In this document: positions 5,745-14,558 of the stretch, piece by piece
Layout: every line of letters begins with the position of its first letter
Numbering within the stretch: position 1 is the stretch's first letter
Assembly: GCA_934155265.1 (NCBI GenBank)
Contig: CAKPGU010000025.1
Location: 1 to 17,549, forward strand
Reading direction: 5' to 3'
From: an uncultured Clostridia bacterium
GTDB taxonomy: Bacteria; Bacillota; Clostridia; TANB77; CAG-508
Length of the DNA: 17,549 nucleotides
The notes under the pieces: generated by a model
What the model saw: the letters and a program-made list of their open reading frames with translations, nothing else
Database searches by the model: none
What the model was told of the DNA's origin: nothing
Program-made: the position numbers and the translations under genes

Positions 5745-6794
5745 ATGCAAGAAAAAATAGAAGAGATTAAAAAACAAGCAGAAGAAAGAATCAAAGAAAT
5801 AAAAGATTCACAAGAATTGCAAGACTTAAAAGTTAAAGTTTTAGGAAAGAAAAGTGAATTATCAAACTTACTAAAAAGTTTAGGAAGTTTAAGTCCAGAA
5901 GAAAGACCAAAGATAGGTGCGCTTGTAAATGATGCTAGAAAGTCAATAGAAGAAAAGTTATCAATTGCTGAAGAAAGTATAAGAGAAAATATGTTAGCTG
6001 AAAAATTAGAAAAAGAAACAATAGATATAACACTACCTGGAACAAAAATGAAAAGAGGAAGCAAACATCCTGTAAATAGGGTAATTGAAGAAATAGAAGA
6101 TTTATTTGTATCAATGGGATATGATGTTGTAGCAGGTCCAGAATTAGAAACAGATGAATTCTGCTTTGAAAGATTAAATTTACCAAAAGGTCATCCAGCA
6201 AGAGATATGCAAGACAGTTTCTACATAACAAATGAATATTTATTAAGAACACAAACATCAGCAGTTCAAGCAAGAACTATGCTAGCCAATACAGAAAAAA
6301 CACCAATAAGAATGATATGTGCAGGAAAAACATATCGTAGAGAGGATGATGCAACGCACTCACATCAATTTGGTCAAGTTGAAGGACTAGTAATAGACAA
6401 AAAAGAAAGAAATGTATCACTTGCAGATTTAAAAGGGACATTAGAAGTATTTGTAAAAAAATTAATCGGAAAAAATTGTGAATTGCGTTTTAGACCTAGT
6501 TATTTTCCATTCACAGAACCATCTTATGAAGTTGATGTAAGTTGTTTCAAATGTGGAGGAAAAGGATGTAATCTATGTAAGCAAACAGGATGGATAGAAG
6601 TACTTGGTTCAGGAATTGTACATCCAAATGTATTAAAAATGAATGGATATGATCCAGAAAAATATAGTGGTTTTGCATTTGGAACAGGTTTAGAGCGTTT
6701 AGCAATGTTTAAATATGGAATACCAGATATGAGATATTTATATGCAAATGATATACGCTTTTTATCACAATTTGATAGAAAGGACGAAGAATAA
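5745..6794 (+). CDS. pheS: Phenylalanine--tRNA ligase alpha subunit
   Basis: PheS is the catalytic subunit of the (alpha-beta)2 Phe-tRNA synthetase, charging tRNA-Phe with phenylalanine in the cytoplasm. The 349-residue protein has an N-terminal coiled-coil arm (about 1-85) that contacts tRNA, then the class II core. Visible core parts include H-P-V-N-R (motif 1 region), L-L-R-T-Q-T-S-A-V-Q-A-R, the R-R-E-D-D-A-T-H motif 2 loop and G-F-A-F-G-T-G-L-E-R motif 3. Four cysteines (267, 270, 275, 278) form a CxxC-x4-CxxC knuckle that probably binds zinc and occurs in a subset of bacterial PheS. A GGAAGG-type ribosome binding site precedes the AUG. The gene is under the Phe T-box and cotranscribed with pheT. 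Confidence 0.97.
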   Translation: MQEKIEEIKKQAEERIKEIKDSQELQDLKVKVLGKKSELSNLLKSLGSLSPEERPKIGALVNDARKSIEEKLSIAEESIRENMLAEKLEKETIDITLPGTKMKRGSKHPVNRVIEEIEDLFVSMGYDVVAGPELETDEFCFERLNLPKGHPARDMQDSFYITNEYLLRTQTSAVQARTMLANTEKTPIRMICAGKTYRREDDATHSHQFGQVEGLVIDKKERNVSLADLKGTLEVFVKKLIGKNCELRFRPSYFPFTEPSYEVDVSCFKCGGKGCNLCKQTGWIEVLGSGIVHPNVLKMNGYDPEKYSGFAFGTGLERLAMFKYGIPDMRYLYANDIRFLSQFDRKDEE

Positions 6795-6925
6795 TTACCA
6801 GTAGGGACACTCATTTTTGGTAAAAAAATTTACCAAAAGGGACACCCTTGGTTGGTGAAAATATTATTAAGGGTGTCCCCAGTGGTAAAAAAATTTACCA
6901 TTAATGGGTGTCCCCAATGGTAAAA
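6794..6925 (+). repeat. Nested palindromic repeat between pheS and pheT
   Basis: The pheS-pheT gap is almost filled by an imperfect inverted repeat. The left arm (6794-6847) and the right arm (6871-6924, reverse complemented) agree at about 41 of 54 positions around a 23-nt centre. Each arm holds its own small palindrome built on GGTAAA-AAAA-TTTACC (6815-6838 and 6883-6900). The inner edges GGGACACCCTT (6839-6849) and AAGGGTGTCCC (6869-6879) pair perfectly. Within the right arm, GGGTGTCCCCARTGGTAAAA occurs twice (6871-6890 and 6906-6925), 35 nt apart. It resembles small dispersed palindromic (REP/MITE-like) elements. No transposase is present. Its right edge touches the ribosome binding site of pheT. 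Confidence 0.8.
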
Positions 6926-6937
6926 GGAGGTAAAATA

Positions 6938-9301
6938 ATGAAATTAAGTACAAATTTTGTAAAAGATTATGTAGATATAGATGTAGATATAAATCAATTA
7001 GCAGAAGATATGACAAGGGTAGGAAATGAATATGATTCTGCTGGAAAATTAATTAATGCTACAAAGCTAGTAATTGGTGAGATTATTGAATGTGTTGACC
7101 ATCCAGATTCTGACCACTTACATTTATGCAAGGTTAATATAGGAACAGAAGTGTTAGATATAGTATGTGGTGCACCTAATGCTAGAAAGGGATTAAAAGT
7201 TATTGTTGCATTAGATGGAGCAGTTTTACCAGATAAGACTATAAAAAAAGGTATGATAAGAGGTCAAGAGTCAAATGGTATGTTGTGCTCAATTGCTGAA
7301 TTGGGTATAGAACATAAATTTTTAAAGTCAGAGGATTCAGAGGGGATTGCTGAACTTGGAAATGATGCTGTACCTGGAGAAGATCCAATCAAATATATGG
7401 GAATGGACGATGGAGTAATAGATTTTGAATTAACTGCTAATAGAGGGGATTTGCTAAGTATATTGGGTATGGCTTATGAAATAGGCGCAATTTATGACAA
7501 ACCTGTTAAAGAGGTTGATTTAGAACATAAAGAACAAGGGGAAGATATTAATAAATCTTTTACATCAGAGGTTAAAACAGAAAATTGTAAAATGCTATTA
7601 GTTAAAAAGGTAGAAGATGTTGAAATTAAAGAAAGTCCAGCTTTTATAAAAAATAGACTAATTGCTTCTGGAATAAGACCTATTAATAATGTTGTTGATA
7701 TAAGCAATTATGTTATGCTTGAACTTGGTCAACCATTGCATTTCTATGATGCAGATAGACTTGGAGATAAGTTAGTTGTTAGAATGGCTGATGAAGGAGA
7801 AAAATTAACTACTTTAGATGGTAATGAAAGAATATTAAGTAATAATGATATCGTAATTGCTGATAGCACACATAGTGTAGGATTAGCTGGTGTTATGGGA
7901 GGATTAGAAACTGAAGTTGAAGAAAATACCAAAAATATAATTATAGAATCTGCAATATTTGATTCTGTAAAAGTAAGAGTAACTTCTAATAAAATTCTAA
8001 GAAGTGAAGCAAGTAATAGATTTGAAAAAGGTCTTGATCCTAATAGAACATATATGGCAATTGAAAGAGCTTGTGCGTTATTAGAAAAATATGCAAATGG
8101 AAAAGTTGTAACAGGAACTGTTGTATATGATACAACTAATAAAGAAGACAAAGAAATTGATATAACATTTAAAAATATAAATGATGTATTAGGAACTGTT
8201 ATACCAAATGAAGAAATTCTTAATGTATTTAGAAAATTAGGATTTACATATAAAGTTAATGGTGAGATTGTAACAGTTAAAGTGCCTTCAAGAAGATTAG
8301 ATATTTCAATCAAAGAGGATTTGATTGAAGAAGTAAGCCGTATATATGGTGTTGATAATATAGAAGGAAAATTACCCGTTGTTCCAATGAGAAAAGGAAG
8401 TTATGATAAAACACAAAGAGAAATCAGAAATAAAATGATTGCTTTGGGATTAAATGAAACATTATCATATATACTAATAAATGATAAAGAAGTAAATGGC
8501 TATACTTTAGATGAATTTGAACCACTAAAATTATTAGATCCAATTACAGAAGATAGAAATACTTTGAGGTATAGTATAATTCCATCATTATATAAAATTT
8601 ATGAATATAATTATGCACGTGGACAAAAAGATGTATCAATATTTGAAATTGGAAAAGGTTTCTATAAAAAAGGTGAAATATATGGAGAAGATACAAAATT
8701 GTGTGTATTAATGACTGGAAAATATTATTTGGGATTAAATAATACAAAAAATGTGGACTTCTATACAATTAAGGGAGTTGCTGAAGAGGTATTAGATTAT
8801 CTTGGATATGCAGGAAGATATAGCTTTATGAAAAAAGATATGCCAAAAGAGATGCATCCAGGTCAAAGTGCAGTTATAAATGTAAATGGTACAGATATTG
8901 GATTGATTGGAAAAGTACATCCAAATATAACAAATGAAGATGTATATGTACTTGAAATCAATTTAGATGAATTGTTCAAGAAGAAAGTAGGAAAAATGAA
9001 ATATAAGGAAATTTCAAAATTCCCAAGTATAAAGAAAGATGTTGCATTTGTAGTTGATAAATCACTAACATCAAAAGAAATTGAAAAGGTTATTAAAAAT
9101 GCTGGTGGAAGTTTGCTTACAGAGATTGAAGTTTTTGATGTTTATACAGGTGCTATAATTGGATTAGATAAAAAATCTATTGCTTATTCTTTAACTTTTT
9201 CAGATAATAAAAAGACTTTGACTGATGAGGTTGTTAATGGTTTAATGGAAAAAGTTATGGAAAATGTTTGCAAGAAGTTTGGAGCAGAAGTTAGAAAATA
9301 G
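6938..9301 (+). CDS. pheT: Phenylalanine--tRNA ligase beta subunit
   Basis: PheT is the large non-catalytic subunit of Phe-tRNA synthetase; it recognises tRNA-Phe and edits mischarged Tyr-tRNA. The 787-residue protein has an N-terminal OB-fold tRNA-binding domain (about 40-150, with V-D-H-P-D-S-D-H-L and V-C-G-A-P-N), the B3/B4 editing region with N-N-V-V-D-I-S-N-Y and L-G-Q-P-L-H-F-Y-D, B5, and a C-terminal FDX-ACB domain (about 695-787, beginning near S-K-F-P-S-I-K-K-D-V-A-F). I chose the AUG at 6938, 7 nt after AAAAGGAGG. An in-frame GUG at 6908 would add ten residues encoded by the repeat element and has no ribosome binding site. It is cotranscribed with pheS. Confidence 0.97.
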   Translation: MKLSTNFVKDYVDIDVDINQLAEDMTRVGNEYDSAGKLINATKLVIGEIIECVDHPDSDHLHLCKVNIGTEVLDIVCGAPNARKGLKVIVALDGAVLPDKTIKKGMIRGQESNGMLCSIAELGIEHKFLKSEDSEGIAELGNDAVPGEDPIKYMGMDDGVIDFELTANRGDLLSILGMAYEIGAIYDKPVKEVDLEHKEQGEDINKSFTSEVKTENCKMLLVKKVEDVEIKESPAFIKNRLIASGIRPINNVVDISNYVMLELGQPLHFYDADRLGDKLVVRMADEGEKLTTLDGNERILSNNDIVIADSTHSVGLAGVMGGLETEVEENTKNIIIESAIFDSVKVRVTSNKILRSEASNRFEKGLDPNRTYMAIERACALLEKYANGKVVTGTVVYDTTNKEDKEIDITFKNINDVLGTVIPNEEILNVFRKLGFTYKVNGEIVTVKVPSRRLDISIKEDLIEEVSRIYGVDNIEGKLPVVPMRKGSYDKTQREIRNKMIALGLNETLSYILINDKEVNGYTLDEFEPLKLLDPITEDRNTLRYSIIPSLYKIYEYNYARGQKDVSIFEIGKGFYKKGEIYGEDTKLCVLMTGKYYLGLNNTKNVDFYTIKGVAEEVLDYLGYAGRYSFMKKDMPKEMHPGQSAVINVNGTDIGLIGKVHPNITNEDVYVLEINLDELFKKKVGKMKYKEISKFPSIKKDVAFVVDKSLTSKEIEKVIKNAGGSLLTEIEVFDVYTGAIIGLDKKSIAYSLTFSDNKKTLTDEVVNGLMEKVMENVCKKFGAEVRK

Positions 9302-9317
9302 TAGAAATATTTGAAAT

Positions 9318-9350
9318 AAAGATTAGTTTGAAATATAACTAATCTTTTCT
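9318..9350 (+). terminator. Rho-independent terminator after pheT
   Basis: AAAGATTAGTT (9318-9328) pairs perfectly with AACTAATCTTT (9337-9347) around TGAAATAT, and T-rich sequence follows. It ends the T-box controlled pheST unit. The loop sequence equals that of the rplL terminator (4586-4593). Confidence 0.85.
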
Positions 9351-9370
9351 ATTTTACTGTCATAAAATCC

Positions 9371-9399
9371 TTGTCAAATGACAAAAAATAGTATATAAT
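9371..9399 (+). promoter_or_regulatory. Promoter of the SNF2 helicase-trmFO unit
   Basis: TTGTCA (9371-9376), a 17-nt spacer and a perfect TATAAT (9394-9399) predict a start near 9406. The leader would be only about 20 nt, just enough for the ribosome binding site GCGAGGG before the AUG at 9428. Confidence 0.75.
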
Positions 9400-9427
9400 T
9401 ATAAGCCAAGAAATGGCGAGGGAAAGT

Positions 9428-12400
9428 ATGTTAGTAAATGATGAAATAATAGAAGAAATGCTATTTGATGCTGGAAGTAAAAGAGCTCAAAAAGCTAGAG
9501 TATATGTAAAAACAAAAAGAGTTGAAATAGAAAAAATAAATTACAATGATGAAAACAATTTTGATATAACAGGAAATGTAACAGGACAAGATATATATAG
9601 AACACATATAAGTGTAGAAGATGGAGAAATCATAGATGTAACATGTGAATGTCAAGATTATCAAAGCAGATATGCAGCATGTAAACATATAGTAGCAACA
9701 ATGATGGAATTTTCATCAAATATCAAATATGAAAAGATGGTAAAAGGTTCAAATACTGTAGATTTAAATAAAATGTTAAGAACAGATTCTAAATATAGAA
9801 GCTTTAAGCAAATAGTAAATGAATTTTATGCAGAAGAAATGCAAGAAATAGAAGAGGAAAAGGAACAAGAGCCAGATTCAGAAAAGATAAAAATAGAACC
9901 TAAACTTATTTATGATAGATATTCAAATAATTTAAGAGTAGAATTTAAAATTGGAAATCAAAGAATGTATAAATTAAAAGATTTAGATGAGTTTTATGAC
10001 AGAATGATGAGTGGAGAAAAATATAAATATGGTAATAAATTGGAATTTATTCATAAAAAAGAAATGTTTGAAGAAAATCAACAACAAATGTTAGAGTTTA
10101 TACTAAAACATTCAGAAATAATAAGATTTGTAAACTCAAATTCTAACTCAAATTATAGATATTATGGAAAAGCGATGAATGATGGGTATATATTATTAAA
10201 TAATAGTGGGATAGATGAACTATTTGATATATTAAAAAGAAAACAAATATCTTTTCAAAAAGAATATAAAGATGAAAAGTTAGAATTAATAGACGAAAAT
10301 CCTGATTTACATTTTGTAATGAAGAAAAAGGGAAAAGAAGAATATAAAATTGTTTTAAATAAAGATATAGACATTATGAGAGATATTGAGTTATTAAATG
10401 GAAAAGATTATACATATCTATTGTTTGATAATAAATTATATAGATGTGACAAGAAATATGAACATACAACTATTAAATTATTAAAAATGCTAAAGAACAG
10501 TTACTTAACAGAATTAGTATTTGGAAAAGAACAATTGCCAGAATTCTTTTCAGTTATATTATTAAAATTAAAAGACAGTATAGAATTTAAAGGTATAGAT
10601 GAACAACAAATAGAACAATATAAACCTAAAAAGCTTGGCGTAAAATTATTTTTAGATTTTGATGAAAGTGATTATATATTAGCTGAAACAAAATTTTGCT
10701 ATGGTGAAGAAGAATTTAATCCGTTGCAACAAAAAATAGAAATAAAATATCCAAGAGACGTAGTATCAGAAAATAGAGCATTAAACTTGTTTAGAAAAAC
10801 AGGTTTCATGTACTATGCTCAAAAAGAATGTTTTATCCTTCCAGAGGAAGAGAAAATATATAATTTTCTAACAAATGATATAAATGAATATATGCAAAAA
10901 TTTGAAGTAATGGTAACAGATAATTTTAAATCTAAAGAAATAAAACAACCTAAAATAGGAAGTTTGGGAGTAAAGGTCGAAAATAATTTATTAACAATCG
11001 ATTTAGCTAATTTAAATGTAGATGTTAAAGAATTAGAAGAAATAATGACTAAATATGAATTAAAGAAAAAATATCATAAGCTAAAGGATGGAAGTTTTGT
11101 AAATTTAGAAGAAAATCCGGATATAGAATTTATTGACAAATTAATGACGGGGATGGATATAAGTTATAAGGATTTAGAAAATGAAAATATAAAACTACCT
11201 GTTAATAGAGGTTTATATCTAAATCAACTGTTAAAAACTGTTACAAATACTCAAATAAATAAAAATTTAGAATATAAAAAACTAATAAATGGATTAGATA
11301 AACAAAATGGAGAAGATGACATAGAAATACCATCAAGTTTAGAAAATATCTTAAGATATTACCAAAAAACAGGATATAAATGGCTTAAAACATTAGACAA
11401 TTATAAATTTGGTGGAATATTAGCTGATGATATGGGACTTGGAAAAACAATCCAGATGTTATCGATTATTGCTGGATATGTTGAAGAAAATTCAAATAGT
11501 GATAAAAGAGCATCTATAGTAATATGCCCAAGTTCGCTTACATTAAATTGGCAAAATGAATCTCAAAAGTTTACTAATAAATTGAAAACACTTGTTATAA
11601 GAGGAAATGCACAAGAACGTAAAAGTCAAATAAAAAAAATGGGAGAATATGATTTAGTAATAACATCATATGATTTGCTTAAAAGAGATGTGGAAACATA
11701 TAAAGAAAACAAATATCAATTTAGGTATGCAATAGCAGATGAAGCACAATATTTGAAAAATAGTAATACTCAAAATGCAAAAGCAGTTAAAGAAATATTA
11801 GCAGATACAAGATATGCTTTAACAGGAACTCCAATAGAAAACTCATTAGCAGAATTATGGTCGATTTTTGATTATATAATGCCAGGATACTTATTTGGAT
11901 ATAAAAAGTTTAAAACAGAATATGAAATGCCGATTGTTAAAGATAATAACCCAAATGCAACTAAAAAACTAAAAATGCTAATAGAACCTTTTGTATTAAG
12001 GAGAACTAAAAAAGAAGTTTTAACAGAATTACCAGAAAAAACAATAACAGTTTTAAATAATCAAATGAAAGATGAACAGGAAAAAATTTATTTGAATTAT
12101 TTGGCACAAGCAAAACAAGAACTAGCAGAAACTATAAATTTAAGAGGATTTGAAAAAAGCCATATTCAAGTTTTGGCAGCACTTACAAGGTTACGTCAAA
12201 TTTGCTGTCATCCAAGTTTATTTATCAAAGATTATCAAGAAGGAAGTAGCAAGTTAGAACAGTGTATAGAAATAGTAAAAGATGCTACAGAAGCGGGACA
12301 TAAAATTTTGTTATTTTCAGGATATACTTCAATGTTTGAACTTATTCAAAAAGAATTAGAAAAAAATGATATAACATATTTCAAATTAACAGGTTCAACG

Positions 12401-12757
12401 AAAGTTGATGAGAGAATTAGAATGGTTGATGAATTTAATGAGAATAAAGACATAAAAGTATTTTTGATTTCACTTAAAGCAGGTGGAACTGGACTTAATT
12501 TAACAGGTGCAGATATGGTTATTCATTATGATCCTTGGTGGAATGCATCAGCAGAAAACCAAGCAACAGATAGAGCATATAGAATAGGACAAAAAAATAA
12601 TGTTCAAGTTTATAAATTAATTACAAAAAATTCAATAGAAGAAAAAATATATGATTTGCAACAAAAAAAGTCAGAGCTAATTGATAATGTGCTTAATACT
12701 AAGACATCATTTATTAGTAAACTTTCTAAAGAAGATATTATGAAATTATTTGAATAA
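9428..12757 (+). CDS. SWIM zinc-finger SNF2 family helicase (Swi2/Snf2 DNA translocase)
   Basis: This protein of about 1109 residues is a superfamily 2 ATP-driven DNA translocase of the bacterial SNF2 type. An N-terminal SWIM zinc finger has Cys73-x-Cys75 and Cys85-x-His87. A long middle region (about 130-600) fits the bacterial SNF2-associated domain but was not resolved further. The helicase core has Walker A in D-D-M-G-L-G-K-T (Lys673), a DEAQ box (771-774), L-T-G-T-P-I-E-N-S, and the C-terminal lobe with L-I-S-L-K-A-G-G-T-G-L-N-L, H-Y-D-P-W-W-N and Q-A-T-D-R-A-Y-R-I-G-Q. The start at 9428 has GAGG 6 nt upstream. An AUG at 9413 adds five residues, lacks a binding site and lies about 7 nt from the predicted transcript start. 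The gene is followed 12 nt later by trmFO. The cellular role of this family is not settled; roles in transcription recycling or repair are guesses. Confidence 0.92.
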   Translation: MLVNDEIIEEMLFDAGSKRAQKARVYVKTKRVEIEKINYNDENNFDITGNVTGQDIYRTHISVEDGEIIDVTCECQDYQSRYAACKHIVATMMEFSSNIKYEKMVKGSNTVDLNKMLRTDSKYRSFKQIVNEFYAEEMQEIEEEKEQEPDSEKIKIEPKLIYDRYSNNLRVEFKIGNQRMYKLKDLDEFYDRMMSGEKYKYGNKLEFIHKKEMFEENQQQMLEFILKHSEIIRFVNSNSNSNYRYYGKAMNDGYILLNNSGIDELFDILKRKQISFQKEYKDEKLELIDENPDLHFVMKKKGKEEYKIVLNKDIDIMRDIELLNGKDYTYLLFDNKLYRCDKKYEHTTIKLLKMLKNSYLTELVFGKEQLPEFFSVILLKLKDSIEFKGIDEQQIEQYKPKKLGVKLFLDFDESDYILAETKFCYGEEEFNPLQQKIEIKYPRDVVSENRALNLFRKTGFMYYAQKECFILPEEEKIYNFLTNDINEYMQKFEVMVTDNFKSKEIKQPKIGSLGVKVENNLLTIDLANLNVDVKELEEIMTKYELKKKYHKLKDGSFVNLEENPDIEFIDKLMTGMDISYKDLENENIKLPVNRGLYLNQLLKTVTNTQINKNLEYKKLINGLDKQNGEDDIEIPSSLENILRYYQKTGYKWLKTLDNYKFGGILADDMGLGKTIQMLSIIAGYVEENSNSDKRASIVICPSSLTLNWQNESQKFTNKLKTLVIRGNAQERKSQIKKMGEYDLVITSYDLLKRDVETYKENKYQFRYAIADEAQYLKNSNTQNAKAVKEILADTRYALTGTPIENSLAELWSIFDYIMPGYLFGYKKFKTEYEMPIVKDNNPNATKKLKMLIEPFVLRRTKKEVLTELPEKTITVLNNQMKDEQEKIYLNYLAQAKQELAETINLRGFEKSHIQVLAALTRLRQICCHPSLFIKDYQEGSSKLEQCIEIVKDATEAGHKILLFSGYTSMFELIQKELEKNDITYFKLTGSTKVDERIRMVDEFNENKDIKVFLISLKAGGTGLNLTGADMVIHYDPWWNASAENQATDRAYRIGQKNNVQVYKLITKNSIEEKIYDLQQKKSELIDNVLNTKTSFISKLSKEDIMKLFE

Positions 12758-12769
12758 AAGGGAGGAATT

Positions 12770-14143
12770 ATGAAAGATTATATAACAGTAATTGGGGGTG
12801 GCCTTGCGGGTTGTGAGGCCGCATACCAAATTGCAAAAAGAGGAATAAAAGTAAAATTATATGAAATGAAACCTGTTAAATTTACAGAAGCACATAGTAA
12901 TAAGAATTTAGCAGAAATAGTATGTAGTAATTCATTTAAATCAAATTTACATACAAATGCATGTGGACTATTGAAAGAAGAACTTAGATATTTAGAATCT
13001 CTATTAATAAAAATAGCGGATGAAACACAGGTTCCAGCTGGACAGGCATTAGCAGTTGATAGAGAAATATTTGCTGAAAAGGTAACAGAAGAAATTGAAA
13101 AAAATCAATTGATAGAAGTTATTCATGAAGAAGTAACAAATGTAGAAGAAATGTGTAAAGATGGAATTGTAATTATAGCAACAGGTCCATTAACATCTTC
13201 TGGAATGGCACAAGAAATATCAAAAATAACTGGGCAAGATAAATTATATTTTTATGATGCAGCAGCACCAATTATTACAAAAGAAAGTATAGATTTTGAT
13301 ATAGCATTTTTCGGGAATAGATATGACCAAGAAAAGCAAAAAGATGAATCATTAGAAGAATGGAAAGAAAGATTAAAGAATCAAAATGCAAGTTATATAA
13401 ATCTTCCAATGAATAAAGAAGAATACGAGAACTTTTGTAATGAATTGGTAAATGCTGAAATAGTTACATTACATGAATTTGAAAAAAGAGAAATTTTTGA
13501 AGGATGTATGCCAGTTGAAGTAATGGCAAAAAGAGGGATAGATACATTGAGATATGGTCCATTAAAACCTGTTGGATTTGATGATCCAAGAACAGGGAGA
13601 AGACCTTATGCGGTTGTACAATTAAGACAAGATGATACAGATGGTATAATATATAATATTGTTGGTTTTCAAACTAATCTAAAGTTTGGAGAACAGAAAA
13701 GAGTATTTAGTATGATTCCAGGACTTCAAAATGCTGAATTTGTAAAATATGGAGTAATGCATCGAAATACATATATAAATTCAACGACATTATTAGATGA
13801 TACATATAATCTAAAAAGTAATCCAAATATATTTTTTGCAGGCCAGATTACAGGTGTTGAAGGGTATGTTGAATCAATTTCATCAGGAATGGTAGCAGCT
13901 ATTAATGCTTGTGAGAAATATAATAATTTAGAAAAAATTAGATTTCCAGAAACAACAATGATTGGTGCATTGGCAAAATACATTTCAACTGAAAATAATA
14001 AATTTCAACCAATGAATGCAAATTTTGGAATAGTTCCTGAGTTAGATGAAAAAATAAAAGATAAAAAAGTTAAATATGGAAAACTTGCAGATAGAGGCAT
14101 AAATGATTTAAAAAATATGAAAAAAATCACTAATAAATTTTAA
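12770..14143 (+). CDS. trmFO: Methylenetetrahydrofolate--tRNA-(uracil-5-)-methyltransferase TrmFO
   Basis: TrmFO makes 5-methyluridine at position 54 of the tRNA T-loop, using 5,10-methylenetetrahydrofolate as carbon donor and FAD/NAD(P)H as reductant. It replaces SAM-dependent TrmA in most Bacillota. The 457-residue protein opens with the FAD-binding I-G-G-G-L-A-G-C-E-A-A loop (8-18). It has E-I-V-C-S-N-S-F-K-S, whose Cys52 matches the region of the catalytic Cys, the E-G-C-M-P-V-E motif with the second conserved Cys, and a C-terminal FAD-contact segment, F-F-A-G-Q-I-T-G-V-E-G-Y. It is slightly longer than the common 435-445. GGGAGG precedes the AUG. It follows the SNF2 gene by 12 nt with no terminator between, so they are likely cotranscribed. 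Its stop codon lies inside the terminator palindrome. Confidence 0.96.
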   Translation: MKDYITVIGGGLAGCEAAYQIAKRGIKVKLYEMKPVKFTEAHSNKNLAEIVCSNSFKSNLHTNACGLLKEELRYLESLLIKIADETQVPAGQALAVDREIFAEKVTEEIEKNQLIEVIHEEVTNVEEMCKDGIVIIATGPLTSSGMAQEISKITGQDKLYFYDAAAPIITKESIDFDIAFFGNRYDQEKQKDESLEEWKERLKNQNASYINLPMNKEEYENFCNELVNAEIVTLHEFEKREIFEGCMPVEVMAKRGIDTLRYGPLKPVGFDDPRTGRRPYAVVQLRQDDTDGIIYNIVGFQTNLKFGEQKRVFSMIPGLQNAEFVKYGVMHRNTYINSTTLLDDTYNLKSNPNIFFAGQITGVEGYVESISSGMVAAINACEKYNNLEKIRFPETTMIGALAKYISTENNKFQPMNANFGIVPELDEKIKDKKVKYGKLADRGINDLKNMKKITNKF

Positions 14144-14162
14144 AATTTATTAGTGATTTTTT
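14121..14162. terminator. Bidirectional terminator shared by trmFO and the convergent gene
   Basis: Positions 14121-14141 are the exact reverse complement of 14142-14162, a 42-bp perfect palindrome. In RNA this gives a stem of about 19 bp with a minimal loop. The plus strand ends in TTTTTT and the minus strand also ends in a T-run, so it can stop transcription from both sides. The trmFO stop codon TAA (14141-14143) is at its centre, so the left arm encodes the last seven residues of TrmFO. Confidence 0.9.
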
Positions 14163-14174
14163 ATAGAACTTATA

Positions 14175-14558
14175 TTATGAATTAGAATTTGTAACTAATG
14201 TATTGTTAGAAATTTCATTTGTAGTGTTTCCATTTGTTGTATTTTCATCAATAGATTCAGATTCATTATCATTATATAAATAATCGTCAGAATTATAAAT
14301 GTCATCACTATAATCTGAGTATATATTTGAATTAACATTAGATTCTAAATCATTTAATCTATTGTTTAAATTTGTATAAACGAAAAAGAATGCTATGATT
14401 ATAGCAATTATCATTATTAGAATTGTTATAATAAAAGTTGTAACATTAATATTTTTTTGATTGTGATTTGAGTTTCTTGAAGATTGTTCTGAAAAAGAAT
14501 TAACTCTTCTATCTTCTATTCCTGATCTTCTATCACCAATTCTTCTATCTTCTCCCAT
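14175..14558 (-). CDS. Hypothetical single-pass membrane protein
   Basis: I do not recognise this 127-residue protein. It has a charged N-terminus with three spaced D-R-R units (G-E-D-R-R-I-G-D-R-R-S-G-I-E-D-R-R, 2-18), then a Ser/Asn-rich linker. One very hydrophobic helix follows (about 41-61), then a tail of about 65 residues rich in Asp, Asn, Ser, Tyr, Glu and Thr. The positive N-terminus suggests an inside location, placing the acidic tail outside. AAAGGAG lies 8 nt before the AUG on the minus strand. It converges with trmFO over a shared terminator and diverges from the coiled-coil gene. The composition of its tail resembles that of the SecE extension in this window. No homology-based function can be offered. 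Confidence 0.72.
   Translation of the reverse strand: MGEDRRIGDRRSGIEDRRVNSFSEQSSRNSNHNQKNINVTTFIITILIMIIAIIIAFFFVYTNLNNRLNDLESNVNSNIYSDYSDDIYNSDDYLYNDNESESIDENTTNGNTTNEISNNTLVTNSNS

Noticed and set aside
6795..6937. CRISPR-like array between pheS and pheT
   Set aside because: The repeats are inverted and nested rather than evenly spaced direct repeats with unique spacers. Only one 20-nt unit is directly repeated, and no cas gene is near.
6908..6937. N-terminal extension of PheT from an in-frame GUG
   Set aside because: These ten codons belong to the palindromic repeat, and the strong AGGAGG is inside them, placed correctly for the AUG at 6938.
7744..8313. 189-residue minus-strand open frame inside pheT
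   Set aside because: It lies fully within a well-conserved pheT reading frame and has no binding site of its own. Long antisense frames arise easily in AT-rich genes.
9413..9427. Leaderless start for the SNF2 gene at the AUG 9413
   Set aside because: The AUG lies about 7 nt after the predicted transcript start without a binding site, while AUG 9428 has GAGG 6 nt upstream. I chose the latter.
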